DNA of 19,380 nucleotides. It comes from Abiotrophia defectiva_A. Lineage in GTDB: Bacteria > Bacillota > Bacilli > Lactobacillales > Aerococcaceae. The notes beneath the pieces are model-generated. The model was not told the origin of the DNA and made no database searches. It was given only the letters and a program-made list of their open reading frames with translations. The stretch's first letter is position 1; each line of letters starts with the position of its first letter. The DNA lies in NCBI GenBank assembly GCA_963546405.1, contig CAUUNL010000034.1:1-19380 (forward strand). The letters are read 5' to 3'. The position numbers and the translations under genes were made by a program. Shown here in pieces: positions 1-7,306 of this stretch.

Positions 1-9
1 TATTAAATT

Positions 10-726
10 CTAATTATCTCCGCAATCTAGCTGAGCAGCCTCAAGACTCATTGATTTAGCTTGTTGATAGCCACTTTCATAGGCCAACCCCTCTTCAGTG
101 ACATGAGGTTGCTTAAAGACAATATGCCCCTGAACCTGAGCGCGGAAAGCCTCTCTTACTTCTTCAGGAACTTGAATTACCAAGGAATAGCCGGCTTCTT
201 CCGCTACCATAACTTGACGCTGACGCTCATATTTTGCTGCTAAGCCATCCATAAAACCTTGATAATAGGCTCGACGTTGGCTTTGCTTCTGGGAGGAGGT
301 CAAATCTTGGCTAACTAATTTAAGGTGTTGTCCAGCATGATACTTCATGGCCTTAGTCGCTAGTTGAAAGACATGATAGGCTAAATCCACGTCTGACTGA
401 TATCCCATATAGACGATCTTGCGATGAGTTTTTGATTGATGAGGCAATCGCGTGCTCTGCACATAGAGCATAATGCGAAAATTATCGGCAATAGTTCGTG
501 CCAATAGCTTCTCCCACCAAAAGAGGGTTTTGTACACAGATAAGGAACGTGTGACAATGACATCTAGACTAGTGGCCGCATCTAGCTCATGCTGGGATAT
601 TTTATGCTTAAGCATGAGTTTTTGTGCCATCAAGAGAGCTGTCTGGCTCTCCTCATCCTGGTTACCGTCCTCTGCTAGCTCAAGCAAATTACGGATTTTA
701 TCCAAGATTTTATCATTTGGATTCAT
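10..726 (-). CDS. DUF2786 domain protein, function unknown
   Basis: This is a 238-aa protein whose N-terminal ~50 residues (DKILDKIRNLLELAED..., then ALLMAQKLMLKHKIS) match the DUF2786 pattern: a helix with a conserved IRKLL-like stretch followed by an alpha-helical 'AQ.L..KH.I' segment. The rest, about residues 65-160, is the companion region often found with it, with W70/W71 and a basic QSQRRAYYQGFMDG stretch near residues 148-161. No catalytic motif, signal peptide or membrane segment is visible, so it is probably cytoplasmic. DUF2786 proteins are common in phages and in Firmicute genomes, and their activity is not established. It starts at ATG 724-726 with an AAAGG-type site upstream, and lies 38 bp downstream of the pseudouridine synthase gene in the same direction, so it probably shares the lspA transcript. 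The stop is TAG at 10-12. Confidence 0.75.
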   Translation of the reverse strand: MNPNDKILDKIRNLLELAEDGNQDEESQTALLMAQKLMLKHKISQHELDAATSLDVIVTRSLSVYKTLFWWEKLLARTIADNFRIMLYVQSTRLPHQSKTHRKIVYMGYQSDVDLAYHVFQLATKAMKYHAGQHLKLVSQDLTSSQKQSQRRAYYQGFMDGLAAKYERQRQVMVAEEAGYSLVIQVPEEVREAFRAQVQGHIVFKQPHVTEEGLAYESGYQQAKSMSLEAAQLDCGDN

Positions 727-764
727 GAATACCCGACCTTTCTGTGGAAACGTTGGTCATAAAT

Positions 765-1694
765 TCAAGCTAACTGACTTAAAACTTGCTCAAAATGACC
801 TGGCAGTGGCGCCTTAAATTCTAACCACTCACCTGTTCTAGGATGTTGTAATTTAAGTGCATAGGCATGAAGTAGTTGGCCAGACATATCATGGACGAGT
901 GACCCTTTGACATGGTCCAGCCCCTTGCGATATACTGGGTCGCCAACTAGTGGATGTCCAATAAACTCTAGGTGGACACGAATCTGGTGAGTCCGACCGG
1001 TCTCTAGCTCCAAGTCTAATAAAGTAGCATTCTCATAATTTTCTAAGACTTGAAAACGAGTTAAAGCATATTTCCCGTCTTTAGCAACCGTCCAACGCAA
1101 GCGATTTGCTGGATCTCGTTGCAGCGGGGCTTCAATAGTACCTTGCGGAGCTTTGACGTGGCCATGCACGAGTGCCCTATATGAGCGACGCATATCATGA
1201 TTGACTAGTTGGTATGCTAGGGCTTGGTGAGCGGCATTATGTTTAGCCACTACTAAGAGACCAGAAGTGTCCTTATCAATCCGATGCACGATACCAGGGC
1301 GGTATAAATCCGAGCCATTGGACAGATTTCCGTTCAAGTAATGAAGTAAGCCATTGACCAGAGTTCCCTGTAGATGGCCTTTTGAAGGATGCACGACCAA
1401 TCCTGCTGGTTTATTAATGACCAGGATATCGTCGTCTTCATAAACAATATTAAGATCCATTGCCTCAGGTTCTGGCAGCTTGTCTTCTTCTACTATAAGG
1501 CTTCGACGCTCAACGAGGAGGCATTCATCTCCCTTTAGTTTAAAGTTGGCTTTTTGATGGTGACCATCAACCTTTACAAGGCCGTCTTTGATAATCTTTT
1601 GAATAGTTGAACGGCTTTCACCAGGCATTAAGTCGGTTAAAATCTTATCCAGACGTCCCGCTTGCCCCTTTAATTGAAATTTCTCTGCTGTCAT
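765..1694 (-). CDS. rluD: RluD/RluA-family 23S rRNA-type pseudouridine synthase
   Basis: This is a 309-aa enzyme that isomerises specific uridines in structured RNA to pseudouridine; family members usually act on large-subunit rRNA. An S4 RNA-binding domain lies at about residues 12-65 (RLDKILTDLMPGESRSTIQKI). The catalytic domain follows, with the hallmark HRIDKDTSG at 137-145, where D140 is the expected catalytic aspartate. The TGRTHQIRVHL motif lies further on. A TTG six bases upstream (1698-1700) is also in frame, but ATG 1692-1694 sits at a better distance from the AAGGGG site and is preferred. The gene follows lspA by 26 bp, the same pairing as lspA-ylyB in Bacillus, so it is likely the YlyB counterpart. 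The exact uridine target cannot be read from the sequence. Confidence 0.93.
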   Translation of the reverse strand: MTAEKFQLKGQAGRLDKILTDLMPGESRSTIQKIIKDGLVKVDGHHQKANFKLKGDECLLVERRSLIVEEDKLPEPEAMDLNIVYEDDDILVINKPAGLVVHPSKGHLQGTLVNGLLHYLNGNLSNGSDLYRPGIVHRIDKDTSGLLVVAKHNAAHQALAYQLVNHDMRRSYRALVHGHVKAPQGTIEAPLQRDPANRLRWTVAKDGKYALTRFQVLENYENATLLDLELETGRTHQIRVHLEFIGHPLVGDPVYRKGLDHVKGSLVHDMSGQLLHAYALKLQHPRTGEWLEFKAPLPGHFEQVLSQLA

Positions 1695-1720
1695 AAGCAA
1701 CCCCTTCTTTGCGACATTCT

Positions 1721-2173
1721 TTAAAATAAACTCAAATCTTGCTCTTTTGCGAGTACAAGTAAAATGATAACACCAATCGTCAAGGCTGAATCCGCTAGAT
1801 TGAAAATTGGGAAGCTGATAAAATCCGTTTGTAGCATATCAACAACATAGCCATTGACAAGACGATCAATCAGATTGCCTAATGCACCGCCTACTAGACA
1901 TCCATAGGCAAAATTGACCCAGGAAGAGCTAGCTTGTTTTTTATAAATTTTATAGCTGAAAAAAGTAACTGCTAAGACTGTAATAGCAATAAAGAGACCT
2001 TGAGCTCCGGGTAAGATGCCCCAAGATGCCCCCCTATTTTGTACGTAGGTTAGACTGAAATATCCAGGAATAAGCTTAATTTGGGATCCTACCGCAAGGT
2101 TTGAAACAACCCAAAATTTCAGACCCTGGTCGGCAATTATAAGGCCAACTATCGTAACCAATGCGACTAACAT
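1721..2173 (-). CDS. lspA: Lipoprotein signal peptidase (signal peptidase II)
   Basis: This is a 150-aa integral membrane aspartyl protease that cleaves the signal peptide of prolipoproteins just before the lipid-modified cysteine. Four hydrophobic segments are visible. The family motifs are present: an aspartate in the first membrane segment (ADQGLKFWV, D15), NRGASWG at 46-52, GNLIDR with the catalytic D103, and FNLADSALTIG with the catalytic D128. The reading frame is open for 23 further codons upstream (to 2242), but ATG 2171-2173 is the start because AAGGAGAACGACATG gives a strong ribosome site and the family begins at this hydrophobic segment. The upstream extension would also overlap the promoter. 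Two prolipoproteins with lipoboxes, plausible substrates, are encoded divergently next door. Confidence 0.96.
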   Translation of the reverse strand: MLVALVTIVGLIIADQGLKFWVVSNLAVGSQIKLIPGYFSLTYVQNRGASWGILPGAQGLFIAITVLAVTFFSYKIYKKQASSSWVNFAYGCLVGGALGNLIDRLVNGYVVDMLQTDFISFPIFNLADSALTIGVIILLVLAKEQDLSLF

Positions 2174-2183
2174 GTCGTTCTCC

Positions 2184-2213
2184 TTGTTAAATGCGTTTTC
2201 TTTTTGGTATAAT
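2184..2213 (+). promoter_or_regulatory. Promoter of the two-lipoprotein operon
   Basis: TTGTTA (2184-2189) is followed after 18 bp by a perfect TATAAT (2208-2213) with an extended TGG just before it, a good sigma-A type promoter. The transcript should start near 2220 and carry a leader of about 77 bases to the ATG at 2297. Confidence 0.7.
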
Positions 2214-2238
2214 AAAGATGTATAAGTTCTATTATACC
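2206..2238. promoter_or_regulatory. Inverted repeat holding both divergent -10 boxes
   Basis: GGTATAATA (2206-2214) and its exact complement TATTATACC (2230-2238) form a perfect 9-bp inverted repeat with a 15-bp centre. The left arm contains the plus-strand -10 and the right arm the minus-strand -10. RNA polymerase bound at one promoter should therefore exclude the other, and the two predicted transcript starts fall within a few bases of each other. It could also serve as an operator, but no regulator is identified. Confidence 0.6.
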
Positions 2239-2258
2239 TCAAAATGGTGAAGAAAACA
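2231..2258 (-). promoter_or_regulatory. Probable promoter of lspA operon
   Basis: A perfect TATAAT reads on the minus strand at 2231-2236. The -35 region is weak: TGTTTT at 2253-2258 with a 16-bp spacer. The expected transcript start is near 2224, giving a leader of about 50 bases to lspA. The weak -35 overlaps the CACCTAGGTG palindrome at 2257-2266, which might be an activator or repressor site. Confidence 0.5.
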
Positions 2259-2273
2259 CCTAGGTGGCACCTA
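2257..2273. repeat. CACCTAGGTGGCACCTA palindromic element
   Basis: CACCTAGGTG is a perfect 10-bp palindrome, and its right half pairs again with the following CACCTA (TAGGTG, one base, CACCTA). It lies in the leader of the lipoprotein mRNA and against the -35 region of the lspA promoter, a place suited to an operator or a small RNA hairpin. No matching regulator is recognised. Confidence 0.35.
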
Positions 2274-2296
2274 AAAACTAAAGTAAAGGAGTCTTT

Positions 2297-2935
2297 ATGA
2301 AGCGATTCAAATATCTATTGATTTTGCTCTGTAGTTGCCTTTTTCTTGTGGCTTGCGACAATTCCTTAACTCGCGTAGATCGCGCTGTAGGCTTAATTCA
2401 AGAGGATACTACTGCCATTCTCAATGATTTAACCGAAATTCAAACACAAGAAAAGAATTTACAAGCAGCTTTTGAAACAGACTTAGGCCAAAATGATTTG
2501 GCGCTTTTCAACAAAAATGATAGCCAAGTTGAGAAAAACATTCAAGAACGAAAATCAAGAATTGATGATATCAATAAAAAGCGGACTCACCTTCAAGAGA
2601 TGCTCAAGGAACTTAGTCAGGGAACTGATAATAAGAATCTTCCCACTAACAAATTCCAAGATATCAGCACTGCCATTAATCAATTAGACAAGGATTTAGC
2701 TACTTATGTAACGGACTATGCGGCGAATTTAGCCCTGGAATCTCAATCATTCAAATCCATTGCTAATCCAGAATCTAACTACCAGTCTTTCTTTGATGTC
2801 TTAAAAAACGTTAACACACTCTCTACAACAAATCTCATGAATCTAGACAAGGTTCTGCCCCATTTTGAGAAATTAAATGCTAATCTAGTCAATCTTAAAG
2901 TTGAACTAGTTAAATTGAAAGAACAGAAAAAATAG
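2297..2935 (+). CDS. YkyA-like cell-wall-associated lipoprotein
   Basis: This is a 212-aa exported lipoprotein. The N-terminus has two basic residues, a hydrophobic stretch and the lipobox LVAC with the modifiable cysteine C20. The mature part is almost wholly alpha-helical and coiled-coil-like, rich in K, E, Q and N, with no cysteine or catalytic motif. Length, helical pattern and the NIQERKSRIDDINKKR segment near residues 75-90 resemble the YkyA family of putative cell-wall-binding lipoproteins, whose molecular role is not established. AAAGGAGTCTTTATG supplies a strong ribosome site. It is co-transcribed with the next lipoprotein gene, 16 bp downstream, so both probably act on the outer face of the membrane. 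The family call is moderate; the lipoprotein call is secure. Confidence 0.75.
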   Translation: MKRFKYLLILLCSCLFLVACDNSLTRVDRAVGLIQEDTTAILNDLTEIQTQEKNLQAAFETDLGQNDLALFNKNDSQVEKNIQERKSRIDDINKKRTHLQEMLKELSQGTDNKNLPTNKFQDISTAINQLDKDLATYVTDYAANLALESQSFKSIANPESNYQSFFDVLKNVNTLSTTNLMNLDKVLPHFEKLNANLVNLKVELVKLKEQKK

Positions 2936-2951
2936 CTTCAGGAGGTAATGC

Positions 2952-4355
2952 ATGAAATCAGTCAAACCAGGCGCTATCTTGCTGCTCTTGATGCTCATTC
3001 TGACCGCATGTCAGAAGCAAGAACCCGCCCAACCGACCTATCAGACTCTCCCTCAGGTACAGGCTAAGTACACTGCAGATGAGATAGCCGACTTCAATAA
3101 TCGGCGGAGTCAAGGCAAAACCAACCGTTATGAGGGAATTAAGATTGAAGATGGTCGTATTCTCGTGACTCCAACCAATTTACCTAAGGCTTTATTCTAC
3201 GATAGTGGGATAAATATTGCTTATCCTAAAAACGGCGTAAAAGGCATCTATCTTTCACCTGAGATTATCGCCGACGAGACCAAGTTCCAGAATGTCATCG
3301 CCATGATGAAACGTAATGGCCTTAATGCTGCTGTTATCGACTTCAAGGATGACTATGGCCAAATTGTCACCCAAATCGACACTGATAATGCCATGGTTAA
3401 AGAAAACATAGTTCAAGTGGCCGATTTAAAAGCCGCTCTCAAGACCTTAGAAGCTAACCAGATTTATCCAATTGCCCGTATTGTTACCTTCAAAGATAAC
3501 ATGATGTCGGATAAACACCCAGAACTCTCCTTCCACTCACGTGAGACAGGAAGTATCTGGTCGGATGGCAATGGCTCTCAGTTTATTAACCCCTACCTAG
3601 AAGAAGTATGGAAATACAATATCGAAGTTTCTATTGCGGCCGCTAAGATGGGCTTCAAGGAAATTCAGTATGACTATGTCCGCTTCCCAGAAGGATTTGA
3701 GACCTTTGCTGAAGATTTACGCTTCGACAAAGGCAACTACAGCAACTATGTTTCCGCAAGTGGTAATAAGATTGAAGGTGAAGACCGGGTGGCGGCTATT
3801 ACCGACTTCTTGAAACTCGCCAAAGAACAACTGGCGCCTTATGGTGTTAAAGTTGGTGCCGACGTCTTCGGTATTACAGCCGTTACCAGTGGCCAAACCG
3901 AAACAACCGGGATTGGTCAGGACTTTGCTAAAATGGCCGAACAATTGGATGTTATCTCAAGTATGATTTACCCTTCTCACTGGGGTACAGCCTTCTTTGG
4001 AATTGAGCTACCTGACTTACACCCTTATGAGTTAGTCGATGAATATATGTTCTCAGAGGAACAGGTACTTAAGAACGTCCAGAATAAGGTGATCAGTCGC
4101 CCATGGATTCAAGACTTTACCGACTCTAGCAAACCAGTAGGCACCTACCAAGAATACGGCACCTTACAGGTTCAGGCACAAATTAATGCCCTAGCCAAGC
4201 ACAATATTCACGAGTTCTTACTCTGGAATGCTAACGGTGATTATTCTGAAGGCATTGATGTCAGTGGTAACAACACCAATAACCCAACCACCAATCAAGG
4301 TTCTAACCATCAGATGCAGAATACACAACAGAATCAAAATAACGGCAATCACTAG
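2952..4355 (+). CDS. DUF4015-type putative glycoside hydrolase, lipoprotein
   Basis: This is a 467-aa lipid-anchored surface protein. The signal peptide ends in LTAC, with C20 as the anchor cysteine. From about residue 90 to 425 it matches the COG1306/DUF4015 putative glycoside hydrolase family, which is predicted to fold as a TIM barrel. Visible blocks in order are GIYLSPEII, AVIDFKDDYG, IQYDYVRFPEG, GADVFG and SSMIYPSHWG; the acidic residues in FKDD and YDYVRFPEG are candidates for the active site. Substrate and activity are unproven in the family. The last ~35 residues are a low-complexity N/Q/T tail. AGGAGGTAATGCATG gives a near-perfect ribosome site. It follows the YkyA-like gene and precedes a strong terminator, so the pair forms a two-gene operon. 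Confidence 0.88.
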   Translation: MKSVKPGAILLLLMLILTACQKQEPAQPTYQTLPQVQAKYTADEIADFNNRRSQGKTNRYEGIKIEDGRILVTPTNLPKALFYDSGINIAYPKNGVKGIYLSPEIIADETKFQNVIAMMKRNGLNAAVIDFKDDYGQIVTQIDTDNAMVKENIVQVADLKAALKTLEANQIYPIARIVTFKDNMMSDKHPELSFHSRETGSIWSDGNGSQFINPYLEEVWKYNIEVSIAAAKMGFKEIQYDYVRFPEGFETFAEDLRFDKGNYSNYVSASGNKIEGEDRVAAITDFLKLAKEQLAPYGVKVGADVFGITAVTSGQTETTGIGQDFAKMAEQLDVISSMIYPSHWGTAFFGIELPDLHPYELVDEYMFSEEQVLKNVQNKVISRPWIQDFTDSSKPVGTYQEYGTLQVQAQINALAKHNIHEFLLWNANGDYSEGIDVSGNNTNNPTTNQGSNHQMQNTQQNQNNGNH

Positions 4356-4360
4356 ATAGC

Positions 4361-4403
4361 AGAAAATCCCCGTCACTGATTAATTCAGTGACGGGGATTT
4401 TCT
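4361..4403. terminator. Bidirectional rho-independent terminator
   Basis: AGAAAATCCCCGTCACTGA (4361-4379) and its exact complement (4385-4403) form a perfect 19-bp stem with a 5-base loop. The AAAATCCCC/GGGGATTTT ends supply T-runs on either strand. It lies between the convergent ends of the lipoprotein operon (4355) and the glycopolymer operon (4412) and can serve both. Confidence 0.92.
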
Positions 4404-4411
4404 ATTCTTGC

Positions 4412-5128
4412 TTAAGGTAAGAGCTTAACTTGAGCTGGTTCAGACGATACTTGCTGATAAATCGGGTTAGCTTGCCAATGATAGTGAGTGTTAGGTTCCA
4501 TGAAATCTGCGCCATATAGTAAGGAAAGATAGCGATGGCAATCTTGCGGCACCATTACTTTATGTTCTTCAATATTGGCCCAAACAATCTCCATTAGTGG
4601 TAATTGATAACGATAAGCCATCAAGCGAGTTGGTTGGCCGATGGCATTAATCTTGAAGTCAATAGTGACACTCGAAAATTGAGTCTCTGTAACCTCATAG
4701 AAGATAAAGTCAATGTTAAGCCCATTAAAATCATATGCCCGTTCTACTACTTTGCCCTCATAGGTAAAGTCCTTGCGTTTGCGGAATCCATTAGCTAAGA
4801 GATGACCTTCATAGACATCAAAGGCCTCTAAGTCACTGACTTTGAGAGCAAAGTCCATATCAATATCATGCTCAATGCGCCCACCTTCACGGTAGTAACC
4901 TAGCAGACTACCAAAATCCAACCATAAATCAAAGTTTAAGTGGTCTTGATCATAGACAATCTCTAAAATCCGGTCGAAGTTAGCCCTTAATAGAGCTTGT
5001 CGCCCTTCATCTAACTCTTTATTAGCCTTTTGATTTAACTGCTTAATAATCGGCAATTTTTTAATGCTGTCCTTGTGTTTACCTAAGAGACTGGCCAAAC
5101 TCCGTTTAGCCCATTGCATAAGTGACAT
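4412..5128 (-). CDS. LicD/fukutin-like nucleotidyltransferase-fold protein
   Basis: This 238-aa cytoplasmic protein has the LicD-type signature of the nucleotidyltransferase fold: DFGSLLGYYREGG at 71-83 followed by HDIDMD at 87-92, with D88, D90 and D92 placed like the metal-binding acidic residues of LicD. A later NIDFIFYE stretch corresponds to the third acidic strand. LicD proteins transfer phosphorylated small molecules, such as phosphocholine from CDP-choline, onto glycans; fukutin relatives transfer ribitol phosphate. The substrate here is not known. The N-terminal ~40 residues are basic and helical and could lie against the membrane. It begins directly after the stop of the fusion gene, whose last codons supply its ribosome site, so translation is probably coupled. 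It is the last gene of the operon before the terminator. Confidence 0.8.
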   Translation of the reverse strand: MSLMQWAKRSLASLLGKHKDSIKKLPIIKQLNQKANKELDEGRQALLRANFDRILEIVYDQDHLNFDLWLDFGSLLGYYREGGRIEHDIDMDFALKVSDLEAFDVYEGHLLANGFRKRKDFTYEGKVVERAYDFNGLNIDFIFYEVTETQFSSVTIDFKINAIGQPTRLMAYRYQLPLMEIVWANIEEHKVMVPQDCHRYLSLLYGADFMEPNTHYHWQANPIYQQVSSEPAQVKLLP

Positions 5129-7306
5129 TTAGGCTTCCTCCCTGTAAGCAGTAAATGGCGCGTGTTGAACACGGTCTTCTTCTGCAGGCAATTGCATATA
5201 ATCTGCTCCATAGATAGCCGTCAGAACTTGATCGTAATCTGACAGAATTTGATAGCGACGATCTTCAAATACAGCCTCTTGAACTTGTTCATGTGCCGTC
5301 TTAACAAAACTAGTATCGCGACGTTTCTTCTCCATCAAGTAATCAAGGCGATTAGAGTCGCACCCCTTCTGTGCTAATTGGTCCATTTTTTGGTTCCAAA
5401 TACGAGGTGGCAAGAGACGGAAGAAGAAATTCACGGCATAGCGAATAAGGTTACCTAAGCCGCCCTCTTCGTTACGAATGCCATTCCAAGAATAGGCCGA
5501 AAGTTGCCGAAACTGATCTAGGCGGTCCATTTTAGCTTGATCTCCCTTAGCTTGGTCAAAGGGAAAGACATCCACACAAATGCCTAATTTACTTGGCCAT
5601 GCTAAAGTGTTATTATCATAAAAAGTACGCTTATCAACCACCCGATAAAATGGGAAAGGATAATGCCAAGCATCTTGGAAGCCCGTAACCTGGAAAACTG
5701 GATGACGGTCTGCCTTGATGGCTTGATAGAGACGCTCATACTCAGAACGAACTAAGGCAATATCCATATCATCATCCCAAGGAATGAAGCCTTGATGGCG
5801 AACAGCCCCAAGTAAAGTTCCGTAAGCTAAGCTATATTGGATTTGCTCACGTTGACAAATGGCATGGATATAGTCCATGATTTCAAGTTCAACTTGACGA
5901 ACTTCTTGATCATTCAACTGACGATAACCGGCATGATCCTTCGCTATAACAGCTTCGTAATAGCCTAGGATAGCGAATAAAATGACTCCTAAGAAGGAAA
6001 TTCCGTATAAGGTCGAACTTAAGAACAAGTTGGAAGTAAAGATAACTGCCATCATAGCTAGAATCATATCCAAATCCTGGCGGCTAACGCCTTTCTTGTT
6101 GAGGGCCCACCATTTGACCAAGAGCCGCTTGGTAGACGCCAAGATAAAGAATCCTAAAGTGATAAAACCTAAGATACCATTGTAGAATAGGACTTCAATA
6201 TAACCGTTATGAGTGAGATAGTGTTGCTTAACCACATAACTATTAGCATCATATGACTTGGCTACACTGTGCCAGTTACCTGAAGAAAAACCTAAGATTG
6301 GACGGTAAGGAACTAGAGCCAAGGTTGACTTCCAAATATCGAAACGGTTATTAGAGATATTGGTTTCCTCAGTATCTGATCGTTTTAATGTACCTTCACC
6401 AGTGGTCACATTTTGCTTACCGGATAGGCTCTCCTCGTCATTCAAGATACGTACGCCCCCTGATTGTTGTAGGTAAAACTCCCCTACAGTGTCGACACTG
6501 TAGACACCTACACCAATAGCAGCAAAGACCACACAGATAGTTAAGAAACGTTTCTTTAACTGCCAGCCGGAGATGTTGACCATGCTGTAGATTAGGGTAG
6601 CAGCAAGCAAGCATAATAAGGCTGTTCTAGAACCTGATAAGACTATGTAAACGAAGTTAATAACAATAGACGAGACAATTGCCACTTTCATCCAAGTCAC
6701 CTGACTCTTACGCCATTGACTTAAGAGGAAGAGGACTACCAATAGCGATATAATGGCCAAGTAGTTGGGGCTAGCCAAAATCCCAAATAAACGGGACTCA
6801 ATAAAACCTTGACGAATAATTAAACCTTTATAGTCGCTGACGTGATAGCCAATCAAGGCAACGAATTGGCCAATGGAAATGAAATCACCGATAGTATTGA
6901 CGATGACGACTAGCCAGAACATGTTACTCAGCAAACGTTTGGCTTGTCCCTGACTTAAGTTAACAAAGATTGGATAAATGGCAAAGAAATAGAGGAAGAA
7001 TATGACCATATTCTTGAAGTTTGCCATATAACCAAAGTTAACCACCAAGAGACTTGTCACAATATTCAAGAGGAAGAAAGCAACTAGCCAAGGTAGTAAA
7101 CTGAGTTTGAGATGAACCTTCTTAGATAATAAGTTATAGAGCCCTAATAAGCACCCCATTAAGGTGATGGTACCATATACTAAAGGATGGGCACTGAGAA
7201 ATTGTAAGGGAACAATAAGCCCCGCCATACAATACATAATCAACGCTAATAAAAAGCAAGTATTGATTTGGTAGTAATGTTTCTCAATCCAATCAAATCG
7301 TATCAT
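5129..7306 (-). CDS. O-antigen ligase/polymerase-type membrane protein fused to LicD domain
   Basis: This 725-aa protein has two parts. Residues ~15-450 hold many hydrophobic segments (about eleven by eye) with marks of the O-antigen ligase/Wzy group: ASPNYLAI near 178-185, SGSRTALL at 224-231, and a large extracytoplasmic loop from about 270 ending in LTHNGYIE near 364-371. Such proteins polymerise or transfer undecaprenyl-linked glycans outside the membrane. Residues ~465-725 are a complete LicD domain with YGTLLGAVRHQGFIPWDDDMD at 495-515 (acidic D511, D512, D513, D515) and a GICVDVFPFD block; LicD proteins transfer phosphocholine or other phosphorylated groups. The frame is continuous, so this is a true fusion rather than two genes. 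If the last membrane helix ends inside, the LicD part is cytoplasmic. It starts at ATG 7304-7306, abutting the GT2 stop. Confidence 0.88.
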   Translation of the reverse strand: MIRFDWIEKHYYQINTCFLLALIMYCMAGLIVPLQFLSAHPLVYGTITLMGCLLGLYNLLSKKVHLKLSLLPWLVAFFLLNIVTSLLVVNFGYMANFKNMVIFFLYFFAIYPIFVNLSQGQAKRLLSNMFWLVVIVNTIGDFISIGQFVALIGYHVSDYKGLIIRQGFIESRLFGILASPNYLAIISLLVVLFLLSQWRKSQVTWMKVAIVSSIVINFVYIVLSGSRTALLCLLAATLIYSMVNISGWQLKKRFLTICVVFAAIGVGVYSVDTVGEFYLQQSGGVRILNDEESLSGKQNVTTGEGTLKRSDTEETNISNNRFDIWKSTLALVPYRPILGFSSGNWHSVAKSYDANSYVVKQHYLTHNGYIEVLFYNGILGFITLGFFILASTKRLLVKWWALNKKGVSRQDLDMILAMMAVIFTSNLFLSSTLYGISFLGVILFAILGYYEAVIAKDHAGYRQLNDQEVRQVELEIMDYIHAICQREQIQYSLAYGTLLGAVRHQGFIPWDDDMDIALVRSEYERLYQAIKADRHPVFQVTGFQDAWHYPFPFYRVVDKRTFYDNNTLAWPSKLGICVDVFPFDQAKGDQAKMDRLDQFRQLSAYSWNGIRNEEGGLGNLIRYAVNFFFRLLPPRIWNQKMDQLAQKGCDSNRLDYLMEKKRRDTSFVKTAHEQVQEAVFEDRRYQILSDYDQVLTAIYGADYMQLPAEEDRVQHAPFTAYREEA

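Noticed and set aside
2174..2242. N-terminal extension of LspA by 23 residues
   Set aside because: The frame is open, but the extension is polar, covers the predicted transcript start region, and the internal ATG has a much better ribosome site and matches the family start.
3717..3944. Open frames opposite the glycoside-hydrolase-like gene and others antisense to core genes
   Set aside because: They have no ribosome sites or family features and lie wholly within well-supported genes in other frames.
4256..4355. N/Q-rich tail of the DUF4015 lipoprotein as a repeat or prion-like element
   Set aside because: It is short, irregular low-complexity sequence at a C-terminus and shows no true repeat unit.
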